64,000 nt of DNA from Agromyces sp. S2-1-8 (GTDB taxonomy: Bacteria; Actinomycetota; Actinomycetes; Actinomycetales; Microbacteriaceae): the NCBI RefSeq assembly GCF_021129215.1, contig NZ_JAJOLP010000001.1, positions 3,472,001 through 3,536,000 on the forward strand, written 5' to 3'. Below, piece by piece: positions 31,722 to 39,758 of the stretch (position 1 is its first letter; every line of letters starts with the position of its first letter). The translations under genes and the position numbers were made by a program. Below the pieces are notes generated by a model. It did not search any database, had not been told where the DNA came from, and saw only the letters and a program-made list of their open reading frames with translations.

Positions 31722-33149
31722 TCAGGGTTCGGATGGCTCGGCGTCGGGCGCGTGCACAGGGTAGAGGCTCGTGGTGGAGGGGCCGGTGATCACGCGCGCG
31801 AATCCCGCGAGGCGGGCGTCGACGAGGGGGTCGCCGGTGTCGACGAGCAGGGGGCGGCCGCCGAGGTCGATGAGCTTCTGCTCGGGGGCGACGACCATGA
31901 GCGGGTCGTCGTCGAGCAGGCGCAGCACGCGCGCCGAGAGCTGCTGGTTGCCGCGGCCGAGCAGGAAGCCCTGGCCGCCGATGACGCTCACGACGGCCTT
32001 CGCGGGGCCGCGCGAGATCTCGTCGACGAGCTCGTGCTCGCTCGCCCCCGCGCGGACGACCCGGCCGTCGAGCACGACGTCGACGCCGAGCGGGGTCTTC
32101 GCGACCCCGAGCTCGCGGGCGAGCTCGGCCATCGTGCCGCCGGGGCCGAGCAGGTAGCGGATGCCCGGGCGCATCGCCATGGCCGCACCGCGCGCGGCAC
32201 CCGCGACGGCGGCCTGCTCGGTCACCGGCGTCGCCGCCTTGCGCGACTGCGTGCGGCCTGCGCGGTAGGGCACGGGCATGGTGCCGTAGAGGCGCGGCTC
32301 GACGCGCGCACGCCGCATCGCCGCCTCGTCGATGTCGAGCACCTCGCGCTCCTGCACGGGCAGGGCGCCGTCCGATCCGGATGCCGCCGACCACGCCGCC
32401 GCGAGCGCGCCCGCGGCGCGCGGGCTCACCGCGAAGACGGGCGAGTACATCTTGACGCCGGCCGGGATGCCGAGCGCGGCGACCGCCACCGCACCCGGGC
32501 GGCCGCCCCACGCCGTCGGCACCGATGCTCTGTAGGAACTTCTCGGCGACATGCCGGAATCGTCGACCACGACGTCGGCGTGCGGCACGGAAGTTCCTCC
32601 GGAGCCGTTCCGGCCGTCGGCAGAGGATCCCGTCGCGGTCCCTCGACCGGCCTCCGACAGCCCGGCCGCGACATCGCGGGCGGTGCCGTCGCCGCCGGCG
32701 AAGAGCACGAGGGTCGCGCCGGCGTCGACGAGTGCGCGCACGGCGGCCGTCGTGTCAGCCGCCGTCGTGGCGGCCGCGGACGTCGCGTGGTCGGCGACGC
32801 TCGGCCGGTAGACGACGCGCGGCTCGAGGCCGGCGGCGCGCACCGCGTCCTCCCCCATCGCACCCGCCGCGGTGAGCACGACGGGCAGACGGCCGGTCGA
32901 GGCGGCGCGCAGCGCCGTACCGGGACGACCGGCGACACGGGCGCGGTCTCGAGACGCGTCGACCCCGTCGGCGCTGCTCGACCGACGGAGATGCGCCGCG
33001 ACGACCTCGAGCGCGACCCGTGCCCGCTCGCCGGCCTGCGGCCGGGCGCCGCGCTCGGCGGCCTCGACCTGCACGGCCGCGCCGTCGGAGCCGGCGAGTC
33101 CCGCAGGACCGCCGACCCCGGCGACGGGGTTCACGACGAGGGCGAGCAT
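31722..33149 (-). CDS. AcoX/ATP-NAD kinase family protein with two palindrome-encoded insertions
   Basis: A 475-residue protein of the NAD kinase superfamily. The hallmark GGDGT is in TLVLFAGGDGTARDVAAG near residue 160, and GIPAGVKMYSPVFAVSP near 220 corresponds to the substrate loop of AcoX-like proteins. MLALVVNPVAGVGGPAG is the family start. The protein is longer than usual because of two foreign segments. Residues about 55-86 come from the main palindromic element (32894-32986). Residues about 184-206 come from a different palindrome (32534-32598), placed between the GGDGT motif and the conserved GIPAGVK block. Both are in frame. It lies 2 bp after gcvPB. Whether NAD is the real substrate is unknown. 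Confidence 0.8.
   Translation of the reverse strand: MLALVVNPVAGVGGPAGLAGSDGAAVQVEAAERGARPQAGERARVALEVVAAHLRRSSSADGVDASRDRARVAGRPGTALRAASTGRLPVVLTAAGAMGEDAVRAAGLEPRVVYRPSVADHATSAAATTAADTTAAVRALVDAGATLVLFAGGDGTARDVAAGLSEAGRGTATGSSADGRNGSGGTSVPHADVVVDDSGMSPRSSYRASVPTAWGGRPGAVAVAALGIPAGVKMYSPVFAVSPRAAGALAAAWSAASGSDGALPVQEREVLDIDEAAMRRARVEPRLYGTMPVPYRAGRTQSRKAATPVTEQAAVAGAARGAAMAMRPGIRYLLGPGGTMAELARELGVAKTPLGVDVVLDGRVVRAGASEHELVDEISRGPAKAVVSVIGGQGFLLGRGNQQLSARVLRLLDDDPLMVVAPEQKLIDLGGRPLLVDTGDPLVDARLAGFARVITGPSTTSLYPVHAPDAEPSEP
32534..32598. repeat. Second-type palindrome inside the NAD kinase-like gene
   Basis: Perfect 9-bp ends AGGAACTTC (32534-32542) and GAAGTTCCT (32590-32598) enclose imperfectly paired sequence (TCGGCGACATGCCG against CGGCGTGCGGCACG). 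It is 65 bp long and unrelated in sequence to the main element. It encodes residues about 184-206 in a loop that family members lack. Confidence 0.6.
32894..32986. repeat. Full palindromic element inside the NAD kinase-like gene
   Basis: A 93-bp copy, GGTCGAGGCGGCGCGCAGC to CTGCTCGACCGAC, with the right half-unit starting GGTCTCGAGACGCG at 32945. It is a multiple of three and in frame, giving residues about 55-86 of the protein. Confidence 0.75.
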
Positions 33150-33151
33150 GC

Positions 33152-34798
33152 TCAGGCGGCCGACTCCGACGCGGTGGCGGCGGTCGACTCGAGTCGCTGC
33201 GCCGCTCGACGGGCCGGGCTCTCGCCGAAGTACTTGCGACGGTAGGCGCGCCACGTGATCGCCCAGCGCTCGGGGTCGTCGAGGTCGTCGTGGTGGGTGT
33301 GGTGCACCGTCTGGTTGTGCGGTGCGGTGCGCACGACCTCGGGCGTCTCGCGTGCCTCGCGGGCGACCTCGGCGAGCGCGGCGACGTACTCGTCGATCTC
33401 GGCCATCGAGTACGACTCCGTCGGCTCGAGCGTGAACGGCTGCGGCACCACGTACGGGTGGTGGCTCGTCCAGTAGTGCATGCCGAAGTCTGAGAGGCGA
33501 ACGCCGATCTCCTCCGACGAGATGCCCGTCTCCTCGAAGAGCTCCTGCCACGAGTACCGCACCTGCTCGATGCGGCGGCGGCCCTCGGCGTAGGGCGCCG
33601 AGGCGCCCGGGATGTCGGTCACCTTCTTGAGCAGGTAGTTGTTGTTGAGCACCGCGATCTCGGCGGCCGCGAGCAGCCCCTCGGCACCGAGCGCCATGAT
33701 CCACGAGTAGGCGCGCACGATGTTCGGCACGACGCCGTGGAACGGCGCGACCGCGCCGATCGACTGCGGGCCCGCCTCGCGCACGTCGAAGCGCACCTCG
33801 CCCGAGGCATCCACCTCGCGCACGACGCGCGGCCCCGGCAGGAACGGCGCGAGCGCGGCACTCACCGCGTTCGCCCCGGCGCCGGGCCCGCCGCACGCGT
33901 GCGGCGTCGAGAACGTCTTGTGCAGGTTGAAGTGGCACACGTCGAAGCCGGCGTCGCGGGCGCGCGTGATGCCGAGGATGCCGTTGGCGTTCGCCTGGTC
34001 GTACGAGGCGAGCGCACCGACCCTGTGGGCGGCATCCACCCACTCGCGGATCGCGGGGTTGTAGATGCCCGTGTCTTCCGGATTGGTGACCATGATCGCC
34101 GCGGTGCGCGGCGAAAGGGCCGCCTTGAGCGCCGCGAGGTCGGGGTAGCCCTCGGCGTCGGGGAAGATCGTGATCACGTCGTAGCCGGCCGCCTTCGCGG
34201 CCGCCGCGTTCGACGGGTGGCTGAAGATCGTCGTGATGACCTCGCGCCGCTGCTCGCCCTCGCCGTTCGCCTCGTGATACGCACGGATCATCGCGACGTT
34301 CGCCCAGATCGCGGCCGAGCCGCCCTGCGTGTGCAGCGACACCTCGTCCATGCCCGAGATCTCGGCGAGCATGCGCTCGAGGTTCCAGGTGATCTCGAGC
34401 ACTCCCTGCGCGTCGGCCGGGTCCTGCAGCGGGTGCATGGCGGTGAGCTGCGGCACGCCGATGAGCTGGTCGTTGATCTTCGGCGAGTACTTCATCGTGC
34501 ACGTGCCCTGGCCGATGTCGACGTTGAGGTCGGCACCGAGGTTCTCCTGCGAGAGCCGCAGGTAGTGCTTGAGCACCCGCTGCTGGCCCATCTCGGGCAG
34601 GGCGGGCGGCACGTCGCGGCGGAGGCCCGCGGGCAGGTCGGAGACGACGTCGCCGACCGCGTCGCGCACGCCCGGCTCGATCGGCGTGACGAGCACGCCG
34701 CGCTCGCCCGGGGTGGAGAGCTCGAAGATGACGGGTTCGTCCCAGCTGGCCTGGTGGAAGCGGCGGAGGGCGGGCTTGGGTGCGATGGGGAGCGTCAT
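33152..34798 (-). CDS. gcvPB: Glycine dehydrogenase (decarboxylating) subunit 2-like protein
   Basis: A 548-residue PLP protein of the GcvPB family, the catalytic half of the split glycine cleavage P protein. It has GQGTCTMKYSPKIN near residue 92, SLHTQGGSAA in place of the usual Gly/Ala-rich PLP phosphate loop, and the lysine motif CHFNLHKTFSTPHACGGPGA near 285. In standard enzymes the tail of that motif reads PHGGGGPG; here one Gly is Ala and the next is Cys. The gene sits in a beta-galactosidase operon, and no T, H or L protein gene is in the window. It may be a diverged paralogue with another role. It overlaps gcvPA by 4 bp. Confidence 0.85.
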   Translation of the reverse strand: MTLPIAPKPALRRFHQASWDEPVIFELSTPGERGVLVTPIEPGVRDAVGDVVSDLPAGLRRDVPPALPEMGQQRVLKHYLRLSQENLGADLNVDIGQGTCTMKYSPKINDQLIGVPQLTAMHPLQDPADAQGVLEITWNLERMLAEISGMDEVSLHTQGGSAAIWANVAMIRAYHEANGEGEQRREVITTIFSHPSNAAAAKAAGYDVITIFPDAEGYPDLAALKAALSPRTAAIMVTNPEDTGIYNPAIREWVDAAHRVGALASYDQANANGILGITRARDAGFDVCHFNLHKTFSTPHACGGPGAGANAVSAALAPFLPGPRVVREVDASGEVRFDVREAGPQSIGAVAPFHGVVPNIVRAYSWIMALGAEGLLAAAEIAVLNNNYLLKKVTDIPGASAPYAEGRRRIEQVRYSWQELFEETGISSEEIGVRLSDFGMHYWTSHHPYVVPQPFTLEPTESYSMAEIDEYVAALAEVAREARETPEVVRTAPHNQTVHHTHHDDLDDPERWAITWRAYRRKYFGESPARRAAQRLESTAATASESAA

Positions 34799-36195
34799 GC
34801 GCGGTCCTCCTGAGTGGTGTTGAGGGTGGATGCCTCGGCGAGCGCGCCGATCGCGGCGGCGAGACGGTCGATGGCGGCCTGGCCGGTCATCTCGGTGACG
34901 CAGACGAGCAGCCGGTGCTCGCCGACGACGACGCCCGGCTCGATGCCCTGGCGGCGCAGCGACTCGACGACGCCGTGCGCCGTGAGGCCGGCACCCGCGA
35001 GGTCGACCGTGAACTCGCGCAGGTGCAGCGCACCGTCGCCGAGCGCGACGCCGGGGATCGCGGCGAGCCGCTGCTGGGCGTAGCGGGTGCGGGCGAGCAG
35101 CAGCTCGCCGAGTTCGCGCATGCCCTGCGGGCCCATGAGCGCGAGGTAGACGCCGGCGGCGATGCCCCAGAGGGCTGCGGCGGTGCCGACCCATTCCTTG
35201 CCCTCCTCGCGGTGCGCGAAGGAGGTGCGGTCGTAGGCGACGTCGCCGAAGCCGACCTCGCCGGGCACGTCGGTCGTCGCGAGCCCGAAGAGGCGCGAGG
35301 GCATCTCCATGATGAACTTCGGGTCGTCGTTCACGGCGATGAAGCCGCCGTGCGCGCCGCCGAACCACTGGTGGAGGCCCAGCGACTGGATGTCGCCGCA
35401 GACGATGTCGGCACCCTGCTCGGCGGGCGGCGTGAGCACGCCGTAGCCGATCGGGTCGGTGCCCACGACGAGCACGGCGCCTGCGGCGTGGGCCGCGTCG
35501 GCGAGCTCGCGCAGGCGGGTCTCCAGCGCACCGGTCACCGACGGCGTCTCGACCCAGACAGCGGCGACGTCGTCGTCGAGGCGTGCGGCGACGGCCGAGG
35601 CGTCCGCGGTGCCGTTCACCGTCGGCACGAACTCGAGGTCGAGGTGCACGCGCACGAAGTCGGTCACCTTCGAGAGCTTGGCCGGCAGCACGTCGCTCGC
35701 GACGAGCACGCGGCGGCGCCCGGTCATGCGGCCCGCCATCGAGAGGCCCGTGGCGGTCGCCTGGTACCCGTCGTAGGTGGGCACGTTCACGACGTCCATG
35801 GCGAGCAGCTCGGCCATGAGCGACTGGTACTGGAACAGTGCCTGGAAGCGACCGTGGTCCTCGTACGGCTCGCCCGCGTAGGCGGTGAGGAACTCGCTGC
35901 GGTTGATGACCTCGTCGACGACGGCGGGCACGTAGTGGTGGTACGTGCCGTGGCCGAGGAAGCTCAGCCGCTCGACGGTCGAGCGGTTCTTGCCGAGCAG
36001 GCCCCGGACGTGGCCCGCGAGGTCCTGCTCGGCGACGAGCGGCGCCGGCAGGTCGAGCGCACGGCCGAGGCGCAGGTCGGCGGGCACGTCGGCGTAGAAC
36101 TCGTCGATCGAGGCGGCGCCGACCGCGTCGAGCATCGCCTGCTTCGTCGCGGGCGCGGTGTTGGGGATGTACGGATGGACGAAGGTGTCGGTCAT
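34795..36195 (-). CDS. gcvPA: Glycine dehydrogenase (decarboxylating) subunit 1-like protein
   Basis: A 466-residue protein of the GcvPA family, the non-lysine half of the split P protein. It starts FVHPYIPNTAPATKQAMLDA, then LGHGTYHHYVPAVVDEVI near residue 84, YQSLMAELLAMDVVNVPTYD near 125, and CGDIQSLGLHQWFGG near 290. The usual stretch TPYQPEISQG is replaced by YAGEPYEDHGRF, so the protein is clearly diverged from typical glycine cleavage subunits. It starts 6 bp after the beta-galactosidase stop and overlaps gcvPB by 4 bp. No glycine riboswitch is possible in that gap. Function in glycine breakdown is therefore uncertain. Confidence 0.83.
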   Translation of the reverse strand: MTDTFVHPYIPNTAPATKQAMLDAVGAASIDEFYADVPADLRLGRALDLPAPLVAEQDLAGHVRGLLGKNRSTVERLSFLGHGTYHHYVPAVVDEVINRSEFLTAYAGEPYEDHGRFQALFQYQSLMAELLAMDVVNVPTYDGYQATATGLSMAGRMTGRRRVLVASDVLPAKLSKVTDFVRVHLDLEFVPTVNGTADASAVAARLDDDVAAVWVETPSVTGALETRLRELADAAHAAGAVLVVGTDPIGYGVLTPPAEQGADIVCGDIQSLGLHQWFGGAHGGFIAVNDDPKFIMEMPSRLFGLATTDVPGEVGFGDVAYDRTSFAHREEGKEWVGTAAALWGIAAGVYLALMGPQGMRELGELLLARTRYAQQRLAAIPGVALGDGALHLREFTVDLAGAGLTAHGVVESLRRQGIEPGVVVGEHRLLVCVTEMTGQAAIDRLAAAIGALAEASTLNTTQEDRA

Positions 36196-36201
36196 GGTGC
36201 C

Positions 36202-38352
36202 TCAGTCGGTGGTGTCGGACAGGGTGATGAAGGGCGGCTTCGCCGCGCGCGGGGTGGCGAGCACGGCGGCGCCGAAGCGCGGGAGGGCGAGGGTGCGGCC
36301 GTCGGTCGAACCGGTGAGCAGGTCGCGCGCCCCGGCGGGCACGTCGACCGTGATCTCGCGGCGGCCGTGGTTGAGCACGAAGGTGTAGTCGGTCGTCTCG
36401 TCGCTGCGGGTCACCGCCTCGAGGTCGAGGTCGATGCGCTCGCGCGCCGGCAGGCCGGCCGCGGCGAGCACGTCGCGGAAGAGGGCGATCAGCCCGTCGC
36501 GCTCGAGCACGCAGCTGACGTACCAGGCGGTGCCACTCGGTCGGTCGAGGAGGGCGGAGCCCGTATCGAGCCCACCGCCCTCCGCGGGATCCGTGGTCTC
36601 GAGACGCTCGCTTCGCGCGCTGCCCGAGCGACGGATGGTGATCGCCGCTCGGCCGTCGAGCTCGCCCGAGGCGTACTGGGCGAGCACCTCGGTGCCGTCG
36701 TGCACCTCGATCCACTCGCCCCAGGTCGGGGCGTCGAACTCGGCGCCGGTGACGAACGCGACGCGCTCGGCGATCCCGTCGGGCACCGGCCACTGCTCGT
36801 CGACCTCGACACCCAGGAGGCCCCGCAGCGGGCCGGGCGCTCCCCCGTCGTGCACCTTCTCGGTGTCGTCGACGACGCCCGAGAACGGACCGACGACGAG
36901 CTGGCCGCCGCGTGCGACGAAGTCGGAGAGCGCCTCGGCCTGCGAGGCATCCGAGACGTACAGGTTCGGCACCACGACGACGTCGTAGCCGTCGAACGGG
37001 CCGGTCGCCCGCACCGTGTCGACCGCGTGCCCGAGCGCGTGCAGCGCCGCGTGCCAGGCGCGGGCCTGTGCGAGCCAGTTGAGCCGCTGCGAGGGCAGCG
37101 ACTCGGTCGCCGACGAGCCCCACCACGAGTCGTGGTCGACGACGAGCGCGACGCGCGAGCGCACGCGGCTGCCGCGCACCGGCTCGAGGCGCTTCAGCTC
37201 GGCGCCGAACGCCTTCGCCTCCTGGAACGAGCGGGATGCCTCGCCGCGGTGCCCGACCATCGCCGAGTGGAACTTCTCCTGCCCGTACTTCGCCTGGCGC
37301 CACTGGAAGACCATCGCCCCGTCGGAGCCGTGGGCGATCGCCTGCAGGCTGCCGATCCGGTACTGGCCCGGTGCCTTCGGCACGTTGACGTCGCGCCAGC
37401 TGACGCCGCTCGGTGCCTGCTCGAGCAGCAGCCACGGCCGCCCGCCCTTGAGTGAGCGCATGTAGCCGTAGTTGAGGGCGGCCGGCACGTGCGCGAGCGG
37501 GTCGGCGGGGTCGGGGTACGCATCGTCGGTGACGAGGTCCTCGGCCGCGGCGAAGTCCCAGTAGTCGAGGTCGCGCAGGATCGACATGAAGTTCGTGGTG
37601 ACGCCGATCTCGGGCGTGACCTCGCGCAGGATGTCGACCTCGAGCTGGAAGAGCTCGAGCAGCGCGTCCGACGAGAAGCGCTCGAAGTCGAGCAGCTGCG
37701 TCGGGTTCACGGGTCCGGTCGAGCGGCGCGGCGCCTCGATGTGCGCCCAGTCGGTGTAGCGCTGGCCCCACACGTTCACGCCCCATGCCTCGTTGAGTCC
37801 GTCGAGGTCGCCGTAGCGGGCCTCGAGCCAGCGGCGGAAGTGCGCGGATGACTCGGGGCACCAGCAGCGCGAGACGTGATCGCCGTACTCGTTCGAGACG
37901 TGCCAGAGCGCGAGCGCCGGGTGTTCGCCGTAGCGTTCGGCCATCGCGCGCGTCATCCGCGCCACGTTCTCGCGCCAGACCGGAGAGCTGGGGCAGTACG
38001 CCTGGCGCGAGCCGAACTCGAGGCGCTGGCCGTCTTCGTTCGACGGCAGCATCTCGGGGTGGCTGCGGATGAGCCACGACGGCGGGGTCGCGGTCGCGGT
38101 GGCGAGGTCGACCTTGATGCCGCCCTCCCACAGGAGCTCGATGATGCGGTCGAGCCAGCCCCACTCGTAGACCCCGGGCGCGGTCTCGAGCTGCGGCCAC
38201 GAGAACACCGGGAGGCTCACGATGTTGACACCGGCATCGCGCATGAGGCGGATGTCTTCGTGCCAGACCTCCTCCGACCACTGGTCGGGGTTGTAGTCGC
38301 CGCCGTAGGCGAGCGCGTCGAGGCGGATCGGCCGAGGGGACTCGTCGGTCAC
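36202..38352 (-). CDS. Beta-galactosidase, family 42 glycoside hydrolase, with element-encoded insertion
   Basis: A 716-residue cytosolic GH42 enzyme. The TIM barrel begins AYGGDYNPDQWSEEVWHEDI. The acid/base Glu is in ALWHVSNEYGDHVSRCWC near residue 145, with the family zinc cysteines nearby, and the nucleophile Glu is probably in PWLLLEQAPSGVSWRD near 305. A trimerisation domain and small beta domain follow. Residues about 574-605 (RRSGSARSERLETTD and onward) are encoded by a palindromic element at 36539-36632 and are foreign to the family. The GTG at 38352 follows AGAGGAG and is the chosen start. It is first in the operon with gcvPA, gcvPB, the NAD kinase-like gene and the SDR, under the operator at 38396-38417. 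Confidence 0.92.
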   Translation of the reverse strand: MTDESPRPIRLDALAYGGDYNPDQWSEEVWHEDIRLMRDAGVNIVSLPVFSWPQLETAPGVYEWGWLDRIIELLWEGGIKVDLATATATPPSWLIRSHPEMLPSNEDGQRLEFGSRQAYCPSSPVWRENVARMTRAMAERYGEHPALALWHVSNEYGDHVSRCWCPESSAHFRRWLEARYGDLDGLNEAWGVNVWGQRYTDWAHIEAPRRSTGPVNPTQLLDFERFSSDALLELFQLEVDILREVTPEIGVTTNFMSILRDLDYWDFAAAEDLVTDDAYPDPADPLAHVPAALNYGYMRSLKGGRPWLLLEQAPSGVSWRDVNVPKAPGQYRIGSLQAIAHGSDGAMVFQWRQAKYGQEKFHSAMVGHRGEASRSFQEAKAFGAELKRLEPVRGSRVRSRVALVVDHDSWWGSSATESLPSQRLNWLAQARAWHAALHALGHAVDTVRATGPFDGYDVVVVPNLYVSDASQAEALSDFVARGGQLVVGPFSGVVDDTEKVHDGGAPGPLRGLLGVEVDEQWPVPDGIAERVAFVTGAEFDAPTWGEWIEVHDGTEVLAQYASGELDGRAAITIRRSGSARSERLETTDPAEGGGLDTGSALLDRPSGTAWYVSCVLERDGLIALFRDVLAAAGLPARERIDLDLEAVTRSDETTDYTFVLNHGRREITVDVPAGARDLLTGSTDGRTLALPRFGAAVLATPRAAKPPFITLSDTTD
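36539..36632. repeat. Full palindromic element inside the beta-galactosidase gene
   Basis: About 94 bp: left half-unit GGTCGGTCGAGGAGGGCGG to CCGTATCGAGCCC, right half-unit GGTCTCGAGACGCTCGC ending CCCGAGCGAC. It lies between conserved C-terminal beta-galactosidase sequences and keeps the frame open. Confidence 0.8.
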
Positions 38353-38395
38353 ACCTGCTCCTCTCTGAGTGCGCGGGGATGTACAGTCTGCGGTG

Positions 38396-38417
38396 CAGAA
38401 TGTATTCTGTATACAGA
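38396..38417. promoter_or_regulatory. Double palindromic GntR-type operator
   Basis: Two overlapping perfect palindromes, CAGAATGTATTCTG (38396-38409) and TCTGTATACAGA (38406-38417), lie between the divergent beta-galactosidase and GntR genes. On the minus strand they overlap a promoter-like TTTACG, 16 bp, TACATT. The core ATTCTGTATACA recurs upstream of the sugar-binding protein gene at 44788. Confidence 0.75.
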
Positions 38418-38503
38418 CACCGTAAACCGGATGCCGGAAGCGGTCAAGCCCGGGCTGAGCCCTAGGCTTACCGCGACGGCCGAGGGGTCCGAAGGGCGAA
38501 CAC

Positions 38504-39160
38504 ATGGCGATCGAACGCAAGAACCTGCGCTCGCAGGTCCGTGAGGAGTTGCTCGCGCGCATGCGCGCGGGCGAGGTGCAGCCGGGTGAGGGCATCAACG
38601 AGGTGCAGCTCGCCGGCGAGCTCGGCGTGAGTCGAACGCCGCTGCGAGAGGCCCTCATCGCCCTCGAGAGCGAAGGCCAGATCACGAGCGAGAACGGCAA
38701 GGGCTTCCGCTTCGTGCCGCTCAGCGCGAGCGAGTTCGAGGACCTCGCTCCCGTGATGGCCGCCCTCGAGAGCCTCGCGCTCGAACTGAGCCCGGTCGAC
38801 GAGCTGCGCGAGATCGGCACCCGCCTCTCGAAGCTCGCCGCCGAGTTCGACCAGGAGGTCGTCGAGCACGCCCTCGTGGTCACGAAGGACGACGAGTGGC
38901 ACGGCATCATGCTCTCGGCCTGCCCGAACCGCCGCCTCCTCGATGTGATCGAGAGCGTGCGCGGGGCGTTCCACCGCTACGAGTCGCTGCTTGTGCCGAA
39001 CAACGTGATGATCGAGCGCGTCGCGGCCGAGCACGCCGCCATCGCGGCCCGTCTCTCCGAGGGCGACGTACCGGGCGCGGTCGCCGCGCTCAAGGTCAAC
39101 TGGCTGCACGGCATGCGCCGCATCCTCGACAACGCGTCGAGCCCCTACTTCACCGCGTAG
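38504..39160 (+). CDS. GntR family regulator, FCD type
   Basis: A 218-residue regulator. The winged helix reads NEVQLAGELGVSRTPLREAL near residue 30. The all-helical FCD ligand domain has the metal-binding pattern Asp/His in DDEWHGIML, HRYESLL and AAEHAAIAARL. It is divergent from the beta-galactosidase operon, with a double palindromic site in the gap (38396-38417). The same site precedes the sugar ABC operon at 44.7 kb, so it probably represses both. A palindromic half-element begins exactly at the last base of its TAG stop codon. Confidence 0.92.
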   Translation: MAIERKNLRSQVREELLARMRAGEVQPGEGINEVQLAGELGVSRTPLREALIALESEGQITSENGKGFRFVPLSASEFEDLAPVMAALESLALELSPVDELREIGTRLSKLAAEFDQEVVEHALVVTKDDEWHGIMLSACPNRRLLDVIESVRGAFHRYESLLVPNNVMIERVAAEHAAIAARLSEGDVPGAVAALKVNWLHGMRRILDNASSPYFTA

Positions 39161-39194
39161 GTCGGTCGAGTGGGGCGAAGCCCGTATCGAGACC
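39160..39194 (+). repeat. Half-unit of the palindromic element (tandem copy 1)
   Basis: A 35-bp half-unit starting GGTCGGTCGAGTGGGGCG and ending GTATCGAGACC. Its first G is also the last base of the GntR stop codon. A second copy in the same orientation follows 12 bp later. Confidence 0.8.
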
Positions 39195-39206
39195 ACCACT
39201 CCTGGA

Positions 39207-39243
39207 GGTCGGTCGAGTAGTCGCGAAGCGCCGTATCGAGACC
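39207..39243 (+). repeat. Half-unit of the palindromic element (tandem copy 2)
   Basis: A 37-bp half-unit starting GGTCGGTCGAGTAGTCGCG and ending GTATCGAGACC, in direct repeat with the copy at 39160. Each is self-complementary at its ends (GGTC..TCGA/TCGAGACC) with a GCG-AA-GCG-like inner stem. Confidence 0.8.
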
Positions 39244-39298
39244 ACGACTCGTGAAGGTCCTCAGGTCTCGGCGCCGAGTACACGAAGCGGCGTCGGCC

Positions 39299-39466
39299 CG
39301 TGACGCTCGTCTTGCGGCAGGAGTTCGACCGGATCGACGAAGCGTACTTCGCGGAGAAGCAGGTGCAGGGTGGGGCCGCGCCAAGCGCCTCGCCCTGATC
39401 GAGGGACGATTCGACCTCTTGCCCGCGCTGGCGAAGAAGCGATTCCCGAAGAAGACGGACGGGTAG
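39299..39466 (+). pseudogene. Possible frameshifted gene remnant
   Basis: Two coding-like stretches in different frames follow each other. The first is VTLVLRQEFDRIDEAYFAEK from a GTG at 39299. The second is GWGRAKRLALIEGRFDLLPA, then LAKKRFPKKTDG, ending at TAG 39464-39466. Joining them needs one frameshift near 39365-39375. I do not recognise the family. It is bounded on both sides by palindromic half-elements, so it may be debris of a displaced gene. Alternatively the second stretch is only part of a small chance frame from 39251. Confidence 0.3.
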
Positions 39467-39481
39467 GAGCTATCGCGTGTC

Positions 39482-39521
39482 GGTGATCCCGATACGGCGC
39501 TGTGCGCCTACTCGACAGACC
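39482..39521 (-). repeat. Half-unit of the palindromic element supplying a stop codon
   Basis: A diverged 40-bp half-unit, on the plus strand GGTGATCCCGATACGGCGC to CTACTCGACAGACC. On the minus strand its GTCGAGTAG gives the TAG stop of the small lipoprotein frame (39508-39510). Confidence 0.65.
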
Positions 39522-39630
39522 GGAAGCGTGCCCGGCGCTCGCGCGTTCGGTGGTTGACTTGGGCGCATCCGGCGAGGAGAGCCGCGGCGCCGAGGGCGAC
39601 CGCGGGAGCGAGCAGTGTGCGTGTTCTCAT
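39508..39630 (-). CDS. Small lipoprotein, probably truncated
   Basis: A 40-residue frame with a good ribosome site (AAGGAAG, 4 nt before the ATG at 39630) and a clear lipoprotein signal: MRTRTLLAPAVALGAAALLA then GC, lipobox LLAGC. Only 18 residues follow the lipidated Cys (AQVNHRTRERRARFRSVE). The last residues and the TAG stop come from a palindromic half-element, so the gene looks like a lipoprotein cut short by the element. It lies downstream of the glycosidase gene on the same strand. No function can be assigned. Confidence 0.5.
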   Translation of the reverse strand: MRTRTLLAPAVALGAAALLAGCAQVNHRTRERRARFRSVE

Positions 39631-39668
39631 CTGACTTCCTTGTCTGGTTGGGAATTGCATTGCTGAGC

Positions 39669-39758
39669 GTCGGTCGAGCAGGCGCGCAGCGCCGTATCGA
39701 GACCGCGGATGCCTCGGGGCGGCGGTCTCGATCTGCGCTTCGCCGCTATTCGGCCGAC
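39669..39758 (-). repeat. Full palindromic element overlapping the glycosidase 3' end
   Basis: About 90 bp: GTCGGTCGAGCAGGCGCGC to GTATCGAGACC, a spacer containing GGATGCCTCGG, then GGTCTCGATCTGCGC to CGGCCGAC. The glycosidase stop codon TAG (39746-39748) lies inside the right half-unit, at the same place as the TAG in the copy at 39482. Confidence 0.8.

Noticed and set aside
36190..36210. Glycine riboswitch before gcvPA
   Set aside because: Only 6 bp separate the beta-galactosidase stop from the gcvPA start; no aptamer-like sequence is near.
39251..39466. A 71-codon intact small gene downstream of the GntR gene
   Set aside because: Its first half is Arg-rich and begins within sequence next to a repeat. 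The coding-like part starts only near residue 37, after an apparent frameshift, so a remnant is more likely.
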